DNA of 9,820 nt from Chloroflexota bacterium (lineage in GTDB: Bacteria > Chloroflexota > Limnocylindria > QHBO01), in contig JAPSGM010000048.1 of assembly GCA_031177555.1 (NCBI GenBank), forward strand, positions 1 through 9,820, given 5' to 3'. Positions within the stretch are counted from its first letter, which is position 1; every line of letters begins with the position of its first letter. The notes beneath the pieces are model-generated. The model had not been told where the DNA came from and searched no databases. It saw only the letters and a program-made list of their open reading frames with translations. Of the stretch, positions 1-6,445 are shown in pieces. The translations under genes and the position numbers were made by a program.

Positions 1-665
1 CCGAGCGCATCGGCCACGGTCTCGTGGAGCAGCACGCGGCCCACGCCCAGCACGATGAGCCGGTCGCAGGCCTGCTCGACGTCGGTGACGATGTGGCTGG
101 AGAGCAGGGCCGTGGCGCCCTCGGCCCCGACGGCATCGGTGAGGACGTGCAGGAACTCCCGCCGGGCGAGCGGATCAAGCGACGCCAGCGGCTCGTCGAG
201 GAGCAGGATCTCGGCGCGCGTGCCGAGCGCCAGGGCCAGCCCGACCTGCGCCTGCTGCCCGCCCGACAGCGAGCGAGCCGCCTGGTCCCCGGGAATGCCG
301 AGCTGATCGAGCCGCGCCCGCGCGTACGCCCGATCGAACGACGGGCGCAGCATGATCGCCAGCTCGAGGTGATCGTCCACGGTGAGCGCGTCGTACAGCG
401 AGGGCGACTGCGGCACGTAGCCCACGTGGGCCAGCGCCTCGGAGCGGTCGCGCCACGGGTCCACGCCGGCCACGCTCACCACGCCGCGGGTCGGCCGCTC
501 GAAGCCGACCCAGGTCTTGATGAGCGTCGACTTCCCGGCGGCGTTGGGCCCAACCAGCGCGGTGATGCCGCCGGCCGGGATGGCGAGGTCGATCCCCTGC
601 AGCGCCCAGGTGCGTCTCCCGTAGCGCTTGGCCAGCGCGCGGGCCTCCAGGACGGGATTGGTCAC
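1..665 (-). CDS. ABC transporter ATP-binding protein (partial, C-terminus off left edge)
   Basis: This is the cytoplasmic ATPase subunit of an ABC exporter, which powers a membrane permease by ATP hydrolysis. 221 residues are visible from a GTG start at 665 to the left edge, where the frame is still open. All nucleotide-binding motifs are present in order: Walker A GPNAAGKST (residues 39-47), Q-loop Gln86 in YVPQSPSLYD, signature LSGGQ (133-137), Walker B ILLLDEP (153-159), D-loop SLD and H-loop His191 in LLSSHI. The one-domain layout and the LSGGQQAQ and LASLDPLARRE stretches resemble ABC-2/YtrB-type subunits. The permease is therefore expected further left, outside the window. The GTG overlaps the TGA of the 31-residue ORF upstream (GTGA, 662-665), so translation is probably coupled. 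The substrate cannot be told. Family assignment is very secure; the ABC-2 subtype is an inference. Confidence 0.93.
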   Translation of the reverse strand, partial: MTNPVLEARALAKRYGRRTWALQGIDLAIPAGGITALVGPNAAGKSTLIKTWVGFERPTRGVVSVAGVDPWRDRSEALAHVGYVPQSPSLYDALTVDDHLELAIMLRPSFDRAYARARLDQLGIPGDQAARSLSGGQQAQVGLALALGTRAEILLLDEPLASLDPLARREFLHVLTDAVGAEGATALLSSHIVTDVEQACDRLIVLGVGRVLLHETVADAL

Positions 666-757
666 GGCAGCTGCCCCACAACCATCGAGAGGACGCCCAC
701 CAGGACGGCCAGGGCCACGAAGGGAAGCGCCACCAGGCTGGCTCGGATGGTCTGCAT
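662..757 (-). CDS. 31-residue single-helix membrane peptide, first gene of ABC operon
   Basis: This is a short ORF of 31 codons plus TGA, starting at ATG 757-755. It has an excellent Shine-Dalgarno sequence, GGAGGTGA, 4 bases before the start. The peptide begins MQTIRASLVA, continues with an almost uninterrupted hydrophobic stretch (residues 7-28, rich in Val, Leu and Ala) and ends VVGQLP. It is therefore predicted to be one transmembrane helix with a short positively charged N-terminus. Its TGA overlaps the GTG of the ABC ATPase by 4 bp, so it is the first cistron and may set the ATPase's translation rate. The peptide may also associate with the transporter membrane part. No known family is recognised, and function is not claimed. 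The alternative is an uncharacterised upstream ORF whose only role is translational coupling. The strong ribosome binding site and exact overlap argue that it is translated. Confidence 0.66.
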   Translation of the reverse strand: MQTIRASLVALPFVALAVLVGVLSMVVGQLP

Positions 758-780
758 CGGTTCACCTCCGCGACCGATGC
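754..780. promoter_or_regulatory. Perfect 8-bp inverted repeat enclosing the ribosome binding site and start of the 31-residue ORF
   Basis: GCATCGGT (754-761) and ACCGATGC (773-780) are exact reverse complements separated by 11 bases. In the minus-strand mRNA the loop carries the Shine-Dalgarno GGAGGTGA. The downstream arm contains the AUG of the 31-residue ORF, so a folded hairpin would pair the start codon while leaving the ribosome binding site in the loop. It could act as an RNA translation switch or, as DNA, as a dyad operator. The arm sequence recurs at 845-852, which favours a protein-binding role. The structure is seen directly; the function is inferred. Confidence 0.5.
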
Positions 781-822
781 TGGCGCCCGCCCGAGCACGC
801 GCCTATCCGGCATCTCCACGCC

Positions 823-852
823 ACCGATTGCGGGATTTCCCCTAACCGATGC
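823..852. promoter_or_regulatory. Two further ACCGAT boxes in the divergent promoter region
   Basis: ACCGAT occurs at 823-828 and, as the full ACCGATGC, at 845-852. The two are 22 bp apart, close to two helical turns, and lie in the same orientation as the arm at 773-780. The 845-852 copy lies where the -35 element of the kinase gene would fall if the TACCGT at 868-873 is its -10. They could be binding sites for the response regulator encoded downstream or for another regulator of both divergent operons. GAT-rich short words are common in such GC-rich DNA, so this is tentative. Confidence 0.3.
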
Positions 853-867
853 CGCCGATCCCTCTGC

Positions 868-873
868 TACCGT
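868..873 (+). promoter_or_regulatory. Possible -10 element for a leaderless kinase mRNA
   Basis: TACCGT fits the TANNNT pattern and ends six bases before the ATG at 880. That spacing would put the transcription start at or next to the start codon. No Shine-Dalgarno sequence is visible before that ATG, which agrees with a leaderless transcript, a known arrangement in many actinobacteria and Deinococcus. No consensus -35 is present. Confidence 0.28.
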
Positions 874-879
874 CCGGCC

Positions 880-3285
880 ATGCGCTCACCCAAGGCGCGG
901 CGGCGTGACGTGGTCGCCCTGCTGGTCGCGACCGTCACCGCGTTCGCCGGGCTCACCGCCTGGCTGGTCGGCGAGGTGGACATCGGCCTGCGGCTCGGCC
1001 ACACGGAGGACGACTTCGTGCAGATCACCGAGGTCGTCCCGGACTCGATTGCCGAGTCCTACGGATTCATGCCCGGCGCCCTGGTGGTGGAGCTGCAGCG
1101 GCGGGACGGCTCCGCGGCCGCGACGCGCGCATCGCGGTACCGCGACGACGAGCTGGGGATCGAGCCCTACGACCAGGCCGGCGACTACGTGCATTTCGTC
1201 ACCGAATGGGTGCCCGAGCGCGAGATCGAGTACATCTACGCGGTCGGGATCGATCCCGAGATGGGTGAGCCGATGGCCTACTGGGGCTCCAGCCTGGACC
1301 GATGGGCGGCAGCCTCGCGCCTGGGAGGCGGCGGCGTCCTCGTGCTGGTGGGCATCATGCTGGGACTCGCGTCGGCTGCCGCCGTCTCGCGTGGGTGGCT
1401 CGGCGACCGGTGGACCGATGAGGCAACCGTGGCGGGCGTCGCCGTTGCGATGCCGCTGGTGAGCCTGCCGCTTGTGTACACGGGAACGCCGGTGACCTCC
1501 GCCGCCGGGAATGCGCTGGCCGCGGCAGGAATGCTGCCACTGGCGTGGTCGCTGGCCGATGCCGTGCCGGCAGTCGACTGGCGGAGGCTGCTGCGCTGGG
1601 GCGCAGTAGGGCTGGCCGTGCTGGTCATCCTCCTCCCCCTTCGAACGCTGATGGTGCCGGACGGCGTGCAGCGGGAGCAGGCGCTGCTGGCGGGCACCAT
1701 TCCGGCGATGTCGGCGGTCGCGGCCGGACTGGCCGGGATCCGCCCGGCCGGGGAGCGGCTCCCAATCATCGCGCTGGGAGGCGTCCCGGCCCTGGCCATG
1801 CTCTCCCACTTCGGGACGTACCCGGAGCTGGTCCCCCTGGTCCTGGCCCTGGGAGCGGTCGTGGCCTGGAGGTTCCTGCCCGCCATGAACCTCCCGCTCC
1901 GCCTGCCGCGGGCCGATGGGGCGGCGGCGCCCCCGCTGGCCGTCGTGCCCGACCCGATGGTGGAGCCAGATACGCCCGCGCTCCGCTCGCAGCGCGACCT
2001 TGCAGCTATGGCGATCGCAGCGGGCACCTTCGTCGCCGGGTTGGTCACCTGCTGCGAGACGGCGGCGGTCGTGTTCGGCGCCGCCTTCGGGGCCGCGGTC
2101 GCCTTCGCGCTGCGGCGCGGCCTCATGGGACCGGGCTGGACCGGCGGCGCCATTCCCATCGCGTGCGCGGTCGCCGTCCCGCTGATGTCGCTGACCTTCG
2201 ACGCCGGCGGGGGAACGCAGTACCTGGCGCGGCTCCTCCTCCCCGCCCTGGGGGCGCTGCCCGTCGCGCATTTCCTGGCCTGGCGGCATCCGGACCCCGG
2301 CTGGCGCCGCGCTCTCTTCGGCGGGGCGGTGGGCTTCGCGGCGCTCGCCGGGCTCGTCGCGCTGGGCAGCTCGGTAGGCGGCCCGCTGGGCGGCCCGATG
2401 GACATCCTCCCGTCCGAGAACCGGCTCATCATCTACCTCGCGCTGGGCTCCATCGCGCTCCTGCCGGGGGTCGGCAGCGCCATCGCCGATTCCGCCGGCG
2501 GCGCCACGTACCCCACCGGCCGGCTCGACCTGCTGGCCATCGGCCTCACGCCCGGAGCGGCCATGACGGCCCTGGCGGGCTCCTCGCGCAACCTGTGGTT
2601 GCTGGGGATATGGGTCCTGGCGCTGGTCGCCTGGCGGCGCTTCACGATCGCCCCGCTGCTGGGGCTCGCGCAGCGCACGCAGCGCCAGCGCGACCTGGCC
2701 GTCGCGGCCGTGGAGGCCGAGCGTGCCCGCCTGGCCGCCGACCTCCACGACGACGCGCTCCAGGAGATCTCGGCGCTCGTCCGACGCCTCGACGCCACCG
2801 GCGACACGGAGAACGCGGATCTCGCCCGCGGCGTCGCCGAGCGGCTGCGCACGATCACCTCCGACCTGCGCCTTCCACTGCTCGACGACCTGGGTGCCGG
2901 ACCGGCCTTGGAGTGGCTGGTGGGGCGGGTCCGGCCGCTGACCGATGGCGACGTGGTCCTCGAGCGGGCCGATCCCGAGCGCCCGCCGCCCGGCGTGGAG
3001 CTCGCCGTTTTCCGGGTGGCGCAGGAGGCGCTCGCCAATGCCGTGAAGCACGGCGCCACGCCCATCACGGTGCGCTACCGCGTCGCCGATGATGGTGGCG
3101 TCTCTCTCAGCGTCGACGACGCCGGCCCGGGCATCGAGGCAGATGCCGCGGAGCGGGCGCTGCAGGCCGGACACCTGGGGATGGCCAACATGCAGCAGCG
3201 CGCCCAGCAGATCGGGGCGCTGCTGGACGTGCGCCGCTGGCCGAGCGGCGGCACGCACGTGCGCCTGGAGTGGCGCCCCCAGTGA
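880..3285 (+). CDS. Multi-membrane-helix sensor histidine kinase, NarL/LiaS/DesK type, with PDZ-like external domain
   Basis: An 801-residue membrane sensor kinase that phosphorylates its response regulator. After a basic N-terminus and one helix (11-31) comes an outer domain of about 110 residues. Its start (about 35-72, with EVVPDSIAESYGFMPG) resembles a PDZ fold, a peptide-tail-binding module. About 14-15 hydrophobic segments follow between 148 and 586, in two blocks split by a proline-rich hydrophilic linker (about 338-372). The cytoplasmic kinase part has a HisKA_3 dimerisation helix with the phospho-acceptor His623 in DLHDDALQE. A HATPase_c domain follows, with N-box Asn720 (EALANAVKHG), G1 box DDAGPGI (746-752) and G2 GHLGMANM (764-771). 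The ATG at 880 was chosen because upstream in-frame sequence overlaps the divergent operon and is arginine/proline-rich junk. The regulator gene follows with a 4-bp overlap. Helix count is approximate and the signal sensed is unknown. Confidence 0.92.
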   Translation: MRSPKARRRDVVALLVATVTAFAGLTAWLVGEVDIGLRLGHTEDDFVQITEVVPDSIAESYGFMPGALVVELQRRDGSAAATRASRYRDDELGIEPYDQAGDYVHFVTEWVPEREIEYIYAVGIDPEMGEPMAYWGSSLDRWAAASRLGGGGVLVLVGIMLGLASAAAVSRGWLGDRWTDEATVAGVAVAMPLVSLPLVYTGTPVTSAAGNALAAAGMLPLAWSLADAVPAVDWRRLLRWGAVGLAVLVILLPLRTLMVPDGVQREQALLAGTIPAMSAVAAGLAGIRPAGERLPIIALGGVPALAMLSHFGTYPELVPLVLALGAVVAWRFLPAMNLPLRLPRADGAAAPPLAVVPDPMVEPDTPALRSQRDLAAMAIAAGTFVAGLVTCCETAAVVFGAAFGAAVAFALRRGLMGPGWTGGAIPIACAVAVPLMSLTFDAGGGTQYLARLLLPALGALPVAHFLAWRHPDPGWRRALFGGAVGFAALAGLVALGSSVGGPLGGPMDILPSENRLIIYLALGSIALLPGVGSAIADSAGGATYPTGRLDLLAIGLTPGAAMTALAGSSRNLWLLGIWVLALVAWRRFTIAPLLGLAQRTQRQRDLAVAAVEAERARLAADLHDDALQEISALVRRLDATGDTENADLARGVAERLRTITSDLRLPLLDDLGAGPALEWLVGRVRPLTDGDVVLERADPERPPPGVELAVFRVAQEALANAVKHGATPITVRYRVADDGGVSLSVDDAGPGIEADAAERALQAGHLGMANMQQRAQQIGALLDVRRWPSGGTHVRLEWRPQ

Positions 3286-3902
3286 CCCAGCCAGCCGCGC
3301 CGATCCGGGTCGCGATCCTTGACGACCACCCGGTGGTCCGCGAAGGCACCGCGGCAATCGTGGAGGGCGCGCCGGACATGGAGCTCGTCGGGACCGCCGC
3401 CACGCTGGAGGACGCACGCCCGTTCCTGGACGCGACGGTGACCGATGTCCTCCTGCTCGACCTGAGGCTGGGCCACGAGTTCGGGTTCGGGGTCTTCGCC
3501 GGCGCCGGCACCGCACTTCCGGCAGTCGTGGTGGTCACCTCGTACGACTACCCGCAATACGTCGACGCCGCGCTCCGCCTCGGCGCGGTCGGCTACGTGC
3601 TCAAGACCGCGCCGGTCATCGAGCTGCTGGACGCGGTGCGCCGCGCCGCGTTGGGCAAGCTGAGCTTCGACGTGCGGCCGGGTCGCAGCCGGGCCTCGCT
3701 GACGGCGCGCGAGCGCCAGGTCGTGGCCGCGCTGGTCGACGGCCTCTCCAACGACGAGATCGCCGGCCGCCTGGGCATCTCGGCCAAGACCGTGGAGTCG
3801 CACCTGCGACGGCTCTTCGAGCGCCACTCCGTCGCCTCGCGGACGGAGCTCGCGACCCGTGCGCTGCGCGACGGCTGGCTGGAGGTTCCTCCGTCGGCGT
3901 AG
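3282..3902 (+). CDS. LuxR/NarL-family response regulator
   Basis: A DNA-binding partner of the preceding kinase, 206 residues long, the usual family size. The receiver domain (about 8-125) has acidic residues Asp14-Asp15 in ILDDHPVV, phospho-acceptor Asp60 in LLLDLRLG, Thr86 and Lys108 in YVLKTA. The C-terminal LuxR helix-turn-helix (about 139-195) shows LTARERQVV, GLSNDEIAGRLGIS and KTVESHLRRLF. The GTG at 3282 is chosen because it overlaps the kinase stop as GTGA, the same overlap used in the divergent ABC operon. An in-frame GTG at 3270 would add only four residues and cannot be excluded. Phosphorylation should promote dimerisation and binding to promoters. Candidate targets are the divergent ABC operon and its own promoter, by analogy with LiaSR/DesKR-type loci. 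Confidence 0.93.
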   Translation: MTQPAAPIRVAILDDHPVVREGTAAIVEGAPDMELVGTAATLEDARPFLDATVTDVLLLDLRLGHEFGFGVFAGAGTALPAVVVVTSYDYPQYVDAALRLGAVGYVLKTAPVIELLDAVRRAALGKLSFDVRPGRSRASLTARERQVVAALVDGLSNDEIAGRLGISAKTVESHLRRLFERHSVASRTELATRALRDGWLEVPPSA

Positions 3903-3954
3903 TCTCCAGGCTGCTCCGGCTCGTGCGACGCCATCGGTCTGACCGGGAAGCACC

Positions 3955-3983
3955 TTGACCCCTCGGCACGCTCGGCGCACAGT
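3955..3983 (+). promoter_or_regulatory. Candidate promoter before the 89-residue gene
   Basis: TTGACC (3955-3960) matches the -35 consensus at five of six bases. A 17-bp spacer leads to CACAGT (3978-3983), which matches the -10 consensus at only three positions. Transcription would begin near 3990, just ahead of the GGGAGG ribosome binding site at 3993-3998. It could start an mRNA for the small gene and the amidase separate from the two-component operon. Sequence resemblance only. Confidence 0.28.
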
Positions 3984-4001
3984 CCGGTGCATGGGAGGCC
4001 G

Positions 4002-4271
4002 ATGCTCAGCACGGTAATCGCCCGCACTCGCTCCGGCTCGTGCTACATCCTGAGGCTGGAGCCGCCCGGCGTGCGCTGGTACCGCGTCCCGCAGGACGGC
4101 TCAGTAGCCCGAGCCGCGACAGGCTGGCAGGCCGGCTGTCCGCGGGTGGTTCCCGGGGAGCGCCTGCTGCTGGGGAACCTGCGCACGACGCCCGTGATGG
4201 AAGTCGCTTTCGTGCCGGATAGCGGGCTACCGTTCACCGATTCCAGGACCTCGTGCTCGGCTCCCGGCTAG
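4002..4271 (+). CDS. Small hypothetical protein, 89 residues
   Basis: I do not recognise a family. The ORF uses mainly G/C third positions like the neighbouring real genes, which supports coding. ATG 4002 was chosen because GGGAGG (3993-3998) lies just upstream, although only 3 bases away, which is short. A GTG at 3987 in the same frame would add five residues. The protein is soluble by composition. It has no signal peptide or membrane helix, and its alternating segments YILRLEPPGVRWYRV and GERLLLGNLRTTPVMEVAFV look like a small beta-rich fold. Three cysteines are scattered (SCY, AGCP, SCSAPG) without a metal-binding spacing. It sits 99 bp after the response regulator and 25 bp before the amidase, so it is likely co-transcribed with the latter. 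Its function is unknown. Confidence 0.58.
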   Translation: MLSTVIARTRSGSCYILRLEPPGVRWYRVPQDGSVARAATGWQAGCPRVVPGERLLLGNLRTTPVMEVAFVPDSGLPFTDSRTSCSAPG

Positions 4272-4296
4272 TCCTGGTGGCGGGCCTGATGCCCGA

Positions 4297-5625
4297 ATGA
4301 GCGGCGCGACTCTCCAGCTCACGGAATTACCTGCCCTGGAGTTGGCGAGGATGATCCGCGACCGGCAGGCCACTGCCGTCGAGGTCGTCCGCTCACACCT
4401 GGACCGCATCCAGGAGCGCAACCCGACCGTGAACGCCATCGTGGCGCTCGCCGACGGTGCGCTCGAGCAGGCCGCTGCCAGTGACCGCGCGATCCAGCGC
4501 GGCGGGGCGGTTGGCGTGTTCCATGGCGTCCCGTTCACCGCCAAGGACATCATCGAGACGGCTGACCTGCCCACCACGCTGGGCCTGCCCGAGCTGGAGG
4601 GCAATCGACCAGCGCGCGACGCGACCATCGTCGGACGGATGCGAGCGGCGGGCGGCATCCTGATCGGCAAGACCAACTGCCCGCCCGGTGGGAGCGGCGG
4701 GGATACCGCGAACCGTCTGCACGGAAGGACGCGAAACCCGTACGACACCGAGCGCTCTCCGGCCGGGAGCAGTGGCGGCGAGGCGGCGGCCATCGCGTCG
4801 GGCATGTCCGCCTGCGGGCTCGGAAGTGATTCGGGCGGCAGCCTGCGGATGCCTGCCCATTGCTGCGGCATCTCGACGCTGAAGCCCACCGCGGGCCGCA
4901 TCCCGGTCACAGGCCTCCTCGACGAGGACGGTCCGCTCGGCGCCATGAGCGACCCGCGGACCCAGCCGGGACCGATGGCGCGCTCGGTCAACGACCTGGC
5001 CGCGATGCTCGGCGTTCTGGCCGGGCCGGATGGCCGCGACACGGGAGCGGCCCCGGTGCCGCTCGTCAATCCGGCCGGGGCTGACCTGCGCGGCCTCCGC
5101 GTCGTGCTGCAGGTCCGTGACGAGGATTCCCAGCCCGCGCCCGACATCGGGCGGGCAGTCCACGAGGCCGGCCGCGCCCTGAGAGAGGCAGGGGCGCAGG
5201 TCACCGAGGGCGCGGTGCCCTCGGGCGGCTACGAGCTCACCGAGCGGGTGTGGGACTCGTACGGCGACACCGTTGCCTCCCCGGAGCTGTATCGCATCCT
5301 GCGCGCATGGGATGGGTATCGGTCGATGATGCTCGACTTCCTCCAGAGGGTCGATCTCATCCTGACGCCGGTCGCACCCCACGCCGCGCTCCTGCCGGGG
5401 GAGCCGGTTTCGTGGCGGTACACCGCGCCGCACAGCCTCACCGGATGGCCGTGCGTGGTGATCCGGGCCGGCTCCTCCGGTCGGCTACCGGTCGGCGTGC
5501 AGGTGGTGGCTGGCCCATGGCAGGAGCACCTTGCGCTGGCAGCAGCGGTGCGGATCGAGCAAGCACTCGGTGGCTGGAAACCGCCCAGCTGGCCACCGAG
5601 CCTGATGCTGGAGGACCCAGGGTAG
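4297..5625 (+). CDS. Amidase-signature family hydrolase
   Basis: A complete 442-residue cytoplasmic hydrolase of the amidase signature family, which cleaves carboxylic amides (as in GatA, FAAH and plant/bacterial amidases). The Ser-cis-Ser-Lys triad is intact: Lys83 in FTAKDII, cis-Ser158 in AGSSGGEAAA and nucleophile Ser182 in GSDSGGSLRMP. The conserved glycine/serine-rich block and the late motifs DLILTPVAP and GWPCVVI are present, and the length is normal for the family. A GatA role is unlikely because no gatC or gatB partner is adjacent and the C-terminus is of the stand-alone type. The substrate cannot be deduced. No strong ribosome binding site precedes ATG 4297; translation may depend on the small gene 25 bp upstream. 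The next gene is convergent, 19 bp away. Confidence 0.93.
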   Translation: MSGATLQLTELPALELARMIRDRQATAVEVVRSHLDRIQERNPTVNAIVALADGALEQAAASDRAIQRGGAVGVFHGVPFTAKDIIETADLPTTLGLPELEGNRPARDATIVGRMRAAGGILIGKTNCPPGGSGGDTANRLHGRTRNPYDTERSPAGSSGGEAAAIASGMSACGLGSDSGGSLRMPAHCCGISTLKPTAGRIPVTGLLDEDGPLGAMSDPRTQPGPMARSVNDLAAMLGVLAGPDGRDTGAAPVPLVNPAGADLRGLRVVLQVRDEDSQPAPDIGRAVHEAGRALREAGAQVTEGAVPSGGYELTERVWDSYGDTVASPELYRILRAWDGYRSMMLDFLQRVDLILTPVAPHAALLPGEPVSWRYTAPHSLTGWPCVVIRAGSSGRLPVGVQVVAGPWQEHLALAAAVRIEQALGGWKPPSWPPSLMLEDPG

Positions 5626-5644
5626 GCCGGGCGGGTTCGTCGAG

Positions 5645-6202
5645 TCAGCGCCAGCCGATGACCGCCATGACGCCGCTCATCAGACGCGCGGGCTCGTCGC
5701 CGTCCACGGCGAAGACCCATACCTCTCCATCGGCAAACTCGCCGCCGGCGGCCAGGATGTGGGATCCATCGGGCGACCAGACGAGCGGCGCGTACACGAA
5801 CGATTCGTCCAGGTCGTCGACCTCCACCGTGGCGCTGCCATCGGCGTCGGCCACCAGGACCCCGCTGGCGCCGGCGAGCGTACCGCGGACGAAGGCCAGG
5901 CGTCTCCCGTCCGGCGACCAGGCTGATGCCGCGCTCATGGCCATGCCCGCGTCGAGGACGACGACCTGGGTCGTCGTCCCGTCCGGCGACCACGCCAGGG
6001 AACCGTAGATGGACAGCCGCGCCAGCTCGCGTCGCTCGCCGTCGAGCGGCGCGACGACGACGGACCCCTCGGGCGCGCCGAAGGGCGAGGCCGATGACCC
6101 CATCTCCGCGTAGGCGAGCTGCTGGCCGTCCGGCGACCACGCGGGGGCTGCCGCCGATTGTCCACCCTCGATTCGGATGCTGGCGCCCGTCTCGACGTCC
6201 AC
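5645..6202 (-). CDS. TolB/PD40-type beta-propeller fragment, 5'-truncated (probable pseudogene)
   Basis: The reading frame has four PD40 blades, marked by AWSPDGQQLAY, AWSPDGTTT, AWSPDGRRLAF and VWSPDGSHILA. The blades alternate with outer strands such as VVVAPLDG, VLVADADG and VWVFAVDG. Whole propellers of this kind have six or more blades and usually an export signal; here neither the first blades nor a signal is present. The frame opens in mid-blade with LRIVDVETG directly after an in-frame TGA (6212-6214). The only start, a GTG at 6202, has no ribosome binding site. No upstream blade is found in the other two frames, so the 5' part is missing rather than simply frameshifted. The C-terminus looks natural. 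If expressed at all, the product would be an incomplete propeller. Such proteins bind partners or act as periplasmic scaffolds; no role is claimed here. Confidence 0.7.
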   Translation of the reverse strand: MDVETGASIRIEGGQSAAAPAWSPDGQQLAYAEMGSSASPFGAPEGSVVVAPLDGERRELARLSIYGSLAWSPDGTTTQVVVLDAGMAMSAASAWSPDGRRLAFVRGTLAGASGVLVADADGSATVEVDDLDESFVYAPLVWSPDGSHILAAGGEFADGEVWVFAVDGDEPARLMSGVMAVIGWR

Positions 6203-6256
6203 GATGCGGAGTCAGCTGGGATCAGACCGACCCCCACGACCGCCTGCTTGACACGC

Positions 6257-6388
6257 TCACCGTCCCAAGACGAAGCGATTCACGTCACCGCTGATCGCAC
6301 GCGGCGCGTCCAGCCATGGCAGGTGACCGAACGCTGTCGACGAGCCTGAGTTCACGGCGTGGCAAGAGCGCCACGCTGCCTTGGTCAT
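6257..6388 (-). pseudogene. Probable C-terminal remnant of an alpha/beta hydrolase
   Basis: A 43-codon frame ends with FGHLPWLDAPRAISGDVNRF followed by VLGR and a stop. This matches the usual last helix of alpha/beta-hydrolase enzymes: the catalytic-His loop 'GHxPWLDxP', then an amphipathic helix ending before the stop. The catalytic histidine would be the His of GHLPW. Nothing upstream of about 6345 looks like the rest of the enzyme, and the region immediately upstream is the 6391-6423 hairpin. It is therefore taken as a severed tail. The 200-odd bases between the propeller fragment and the next intact gene (6212-6445) hold only this tail and the hairpin. A short chance ORF is the alternative. 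Confidence 0.4.
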
Positions 6389-6390
6389 GA

Positions 6391-6423
6391 CGAAGGACCG
6401 GCGGTCCGTCCGCCGGTCCTTCG
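6391..6423. terminator. Perfect 14-bp hairpin downstream of the repeat-protein gene
   Basis: CGAAGGACCGGCGG (6391-6404) and CCGCCGGTCCTTCG (6410-6423) are exact reverse complements around a 5-base loop. The structure begins 22 bp beyond the stop of the minus-strand gene at 6446, the expected place for its transcription terminator. No T-run follows on either strand, so it is either a U-less terminator, an RNA 3'-end stabiliser or an intergenic palindrome. Confidence 0.6.
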
Positions 6424-6445
6424 CAACGCGTCGCCGGGCCGCGAA

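Noticed and set aside
175..819. Minus-strand open frame overlapping the ABC ATPase in another frame
   Set aside because: Its translation is Arg/Gly-rich without motifs. The true ATPase frame, with Walker A, LSGGQ and Walker B, occupies the same strand.
832..841. GGGATTTCCC palindrome in the divergent intergenic region
   Set aside because: Only a 4-bp stem with a two-base centre and no second copy nearby; too short to claim as an operator.
886..3516. Very long open frame on the minus strand across the kinase gene
   Set aside because: It is a shadow of the kinase in GC-rich DNA. Its translation is Arg/Gly/His/Pro-rich low-complexity sequence with no motifs, while the plus strand shows an intact kinase.
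5566..5600. 9-bp inverted repeat (CTCGGTGGC / GCCACCGAG) at the 3' end of the amidase gene as a terminator
   Set aside because: It lies inside the coding sequence, has a 17-base loop and no T-run, and such arms are easily produced by chance at this GC content.
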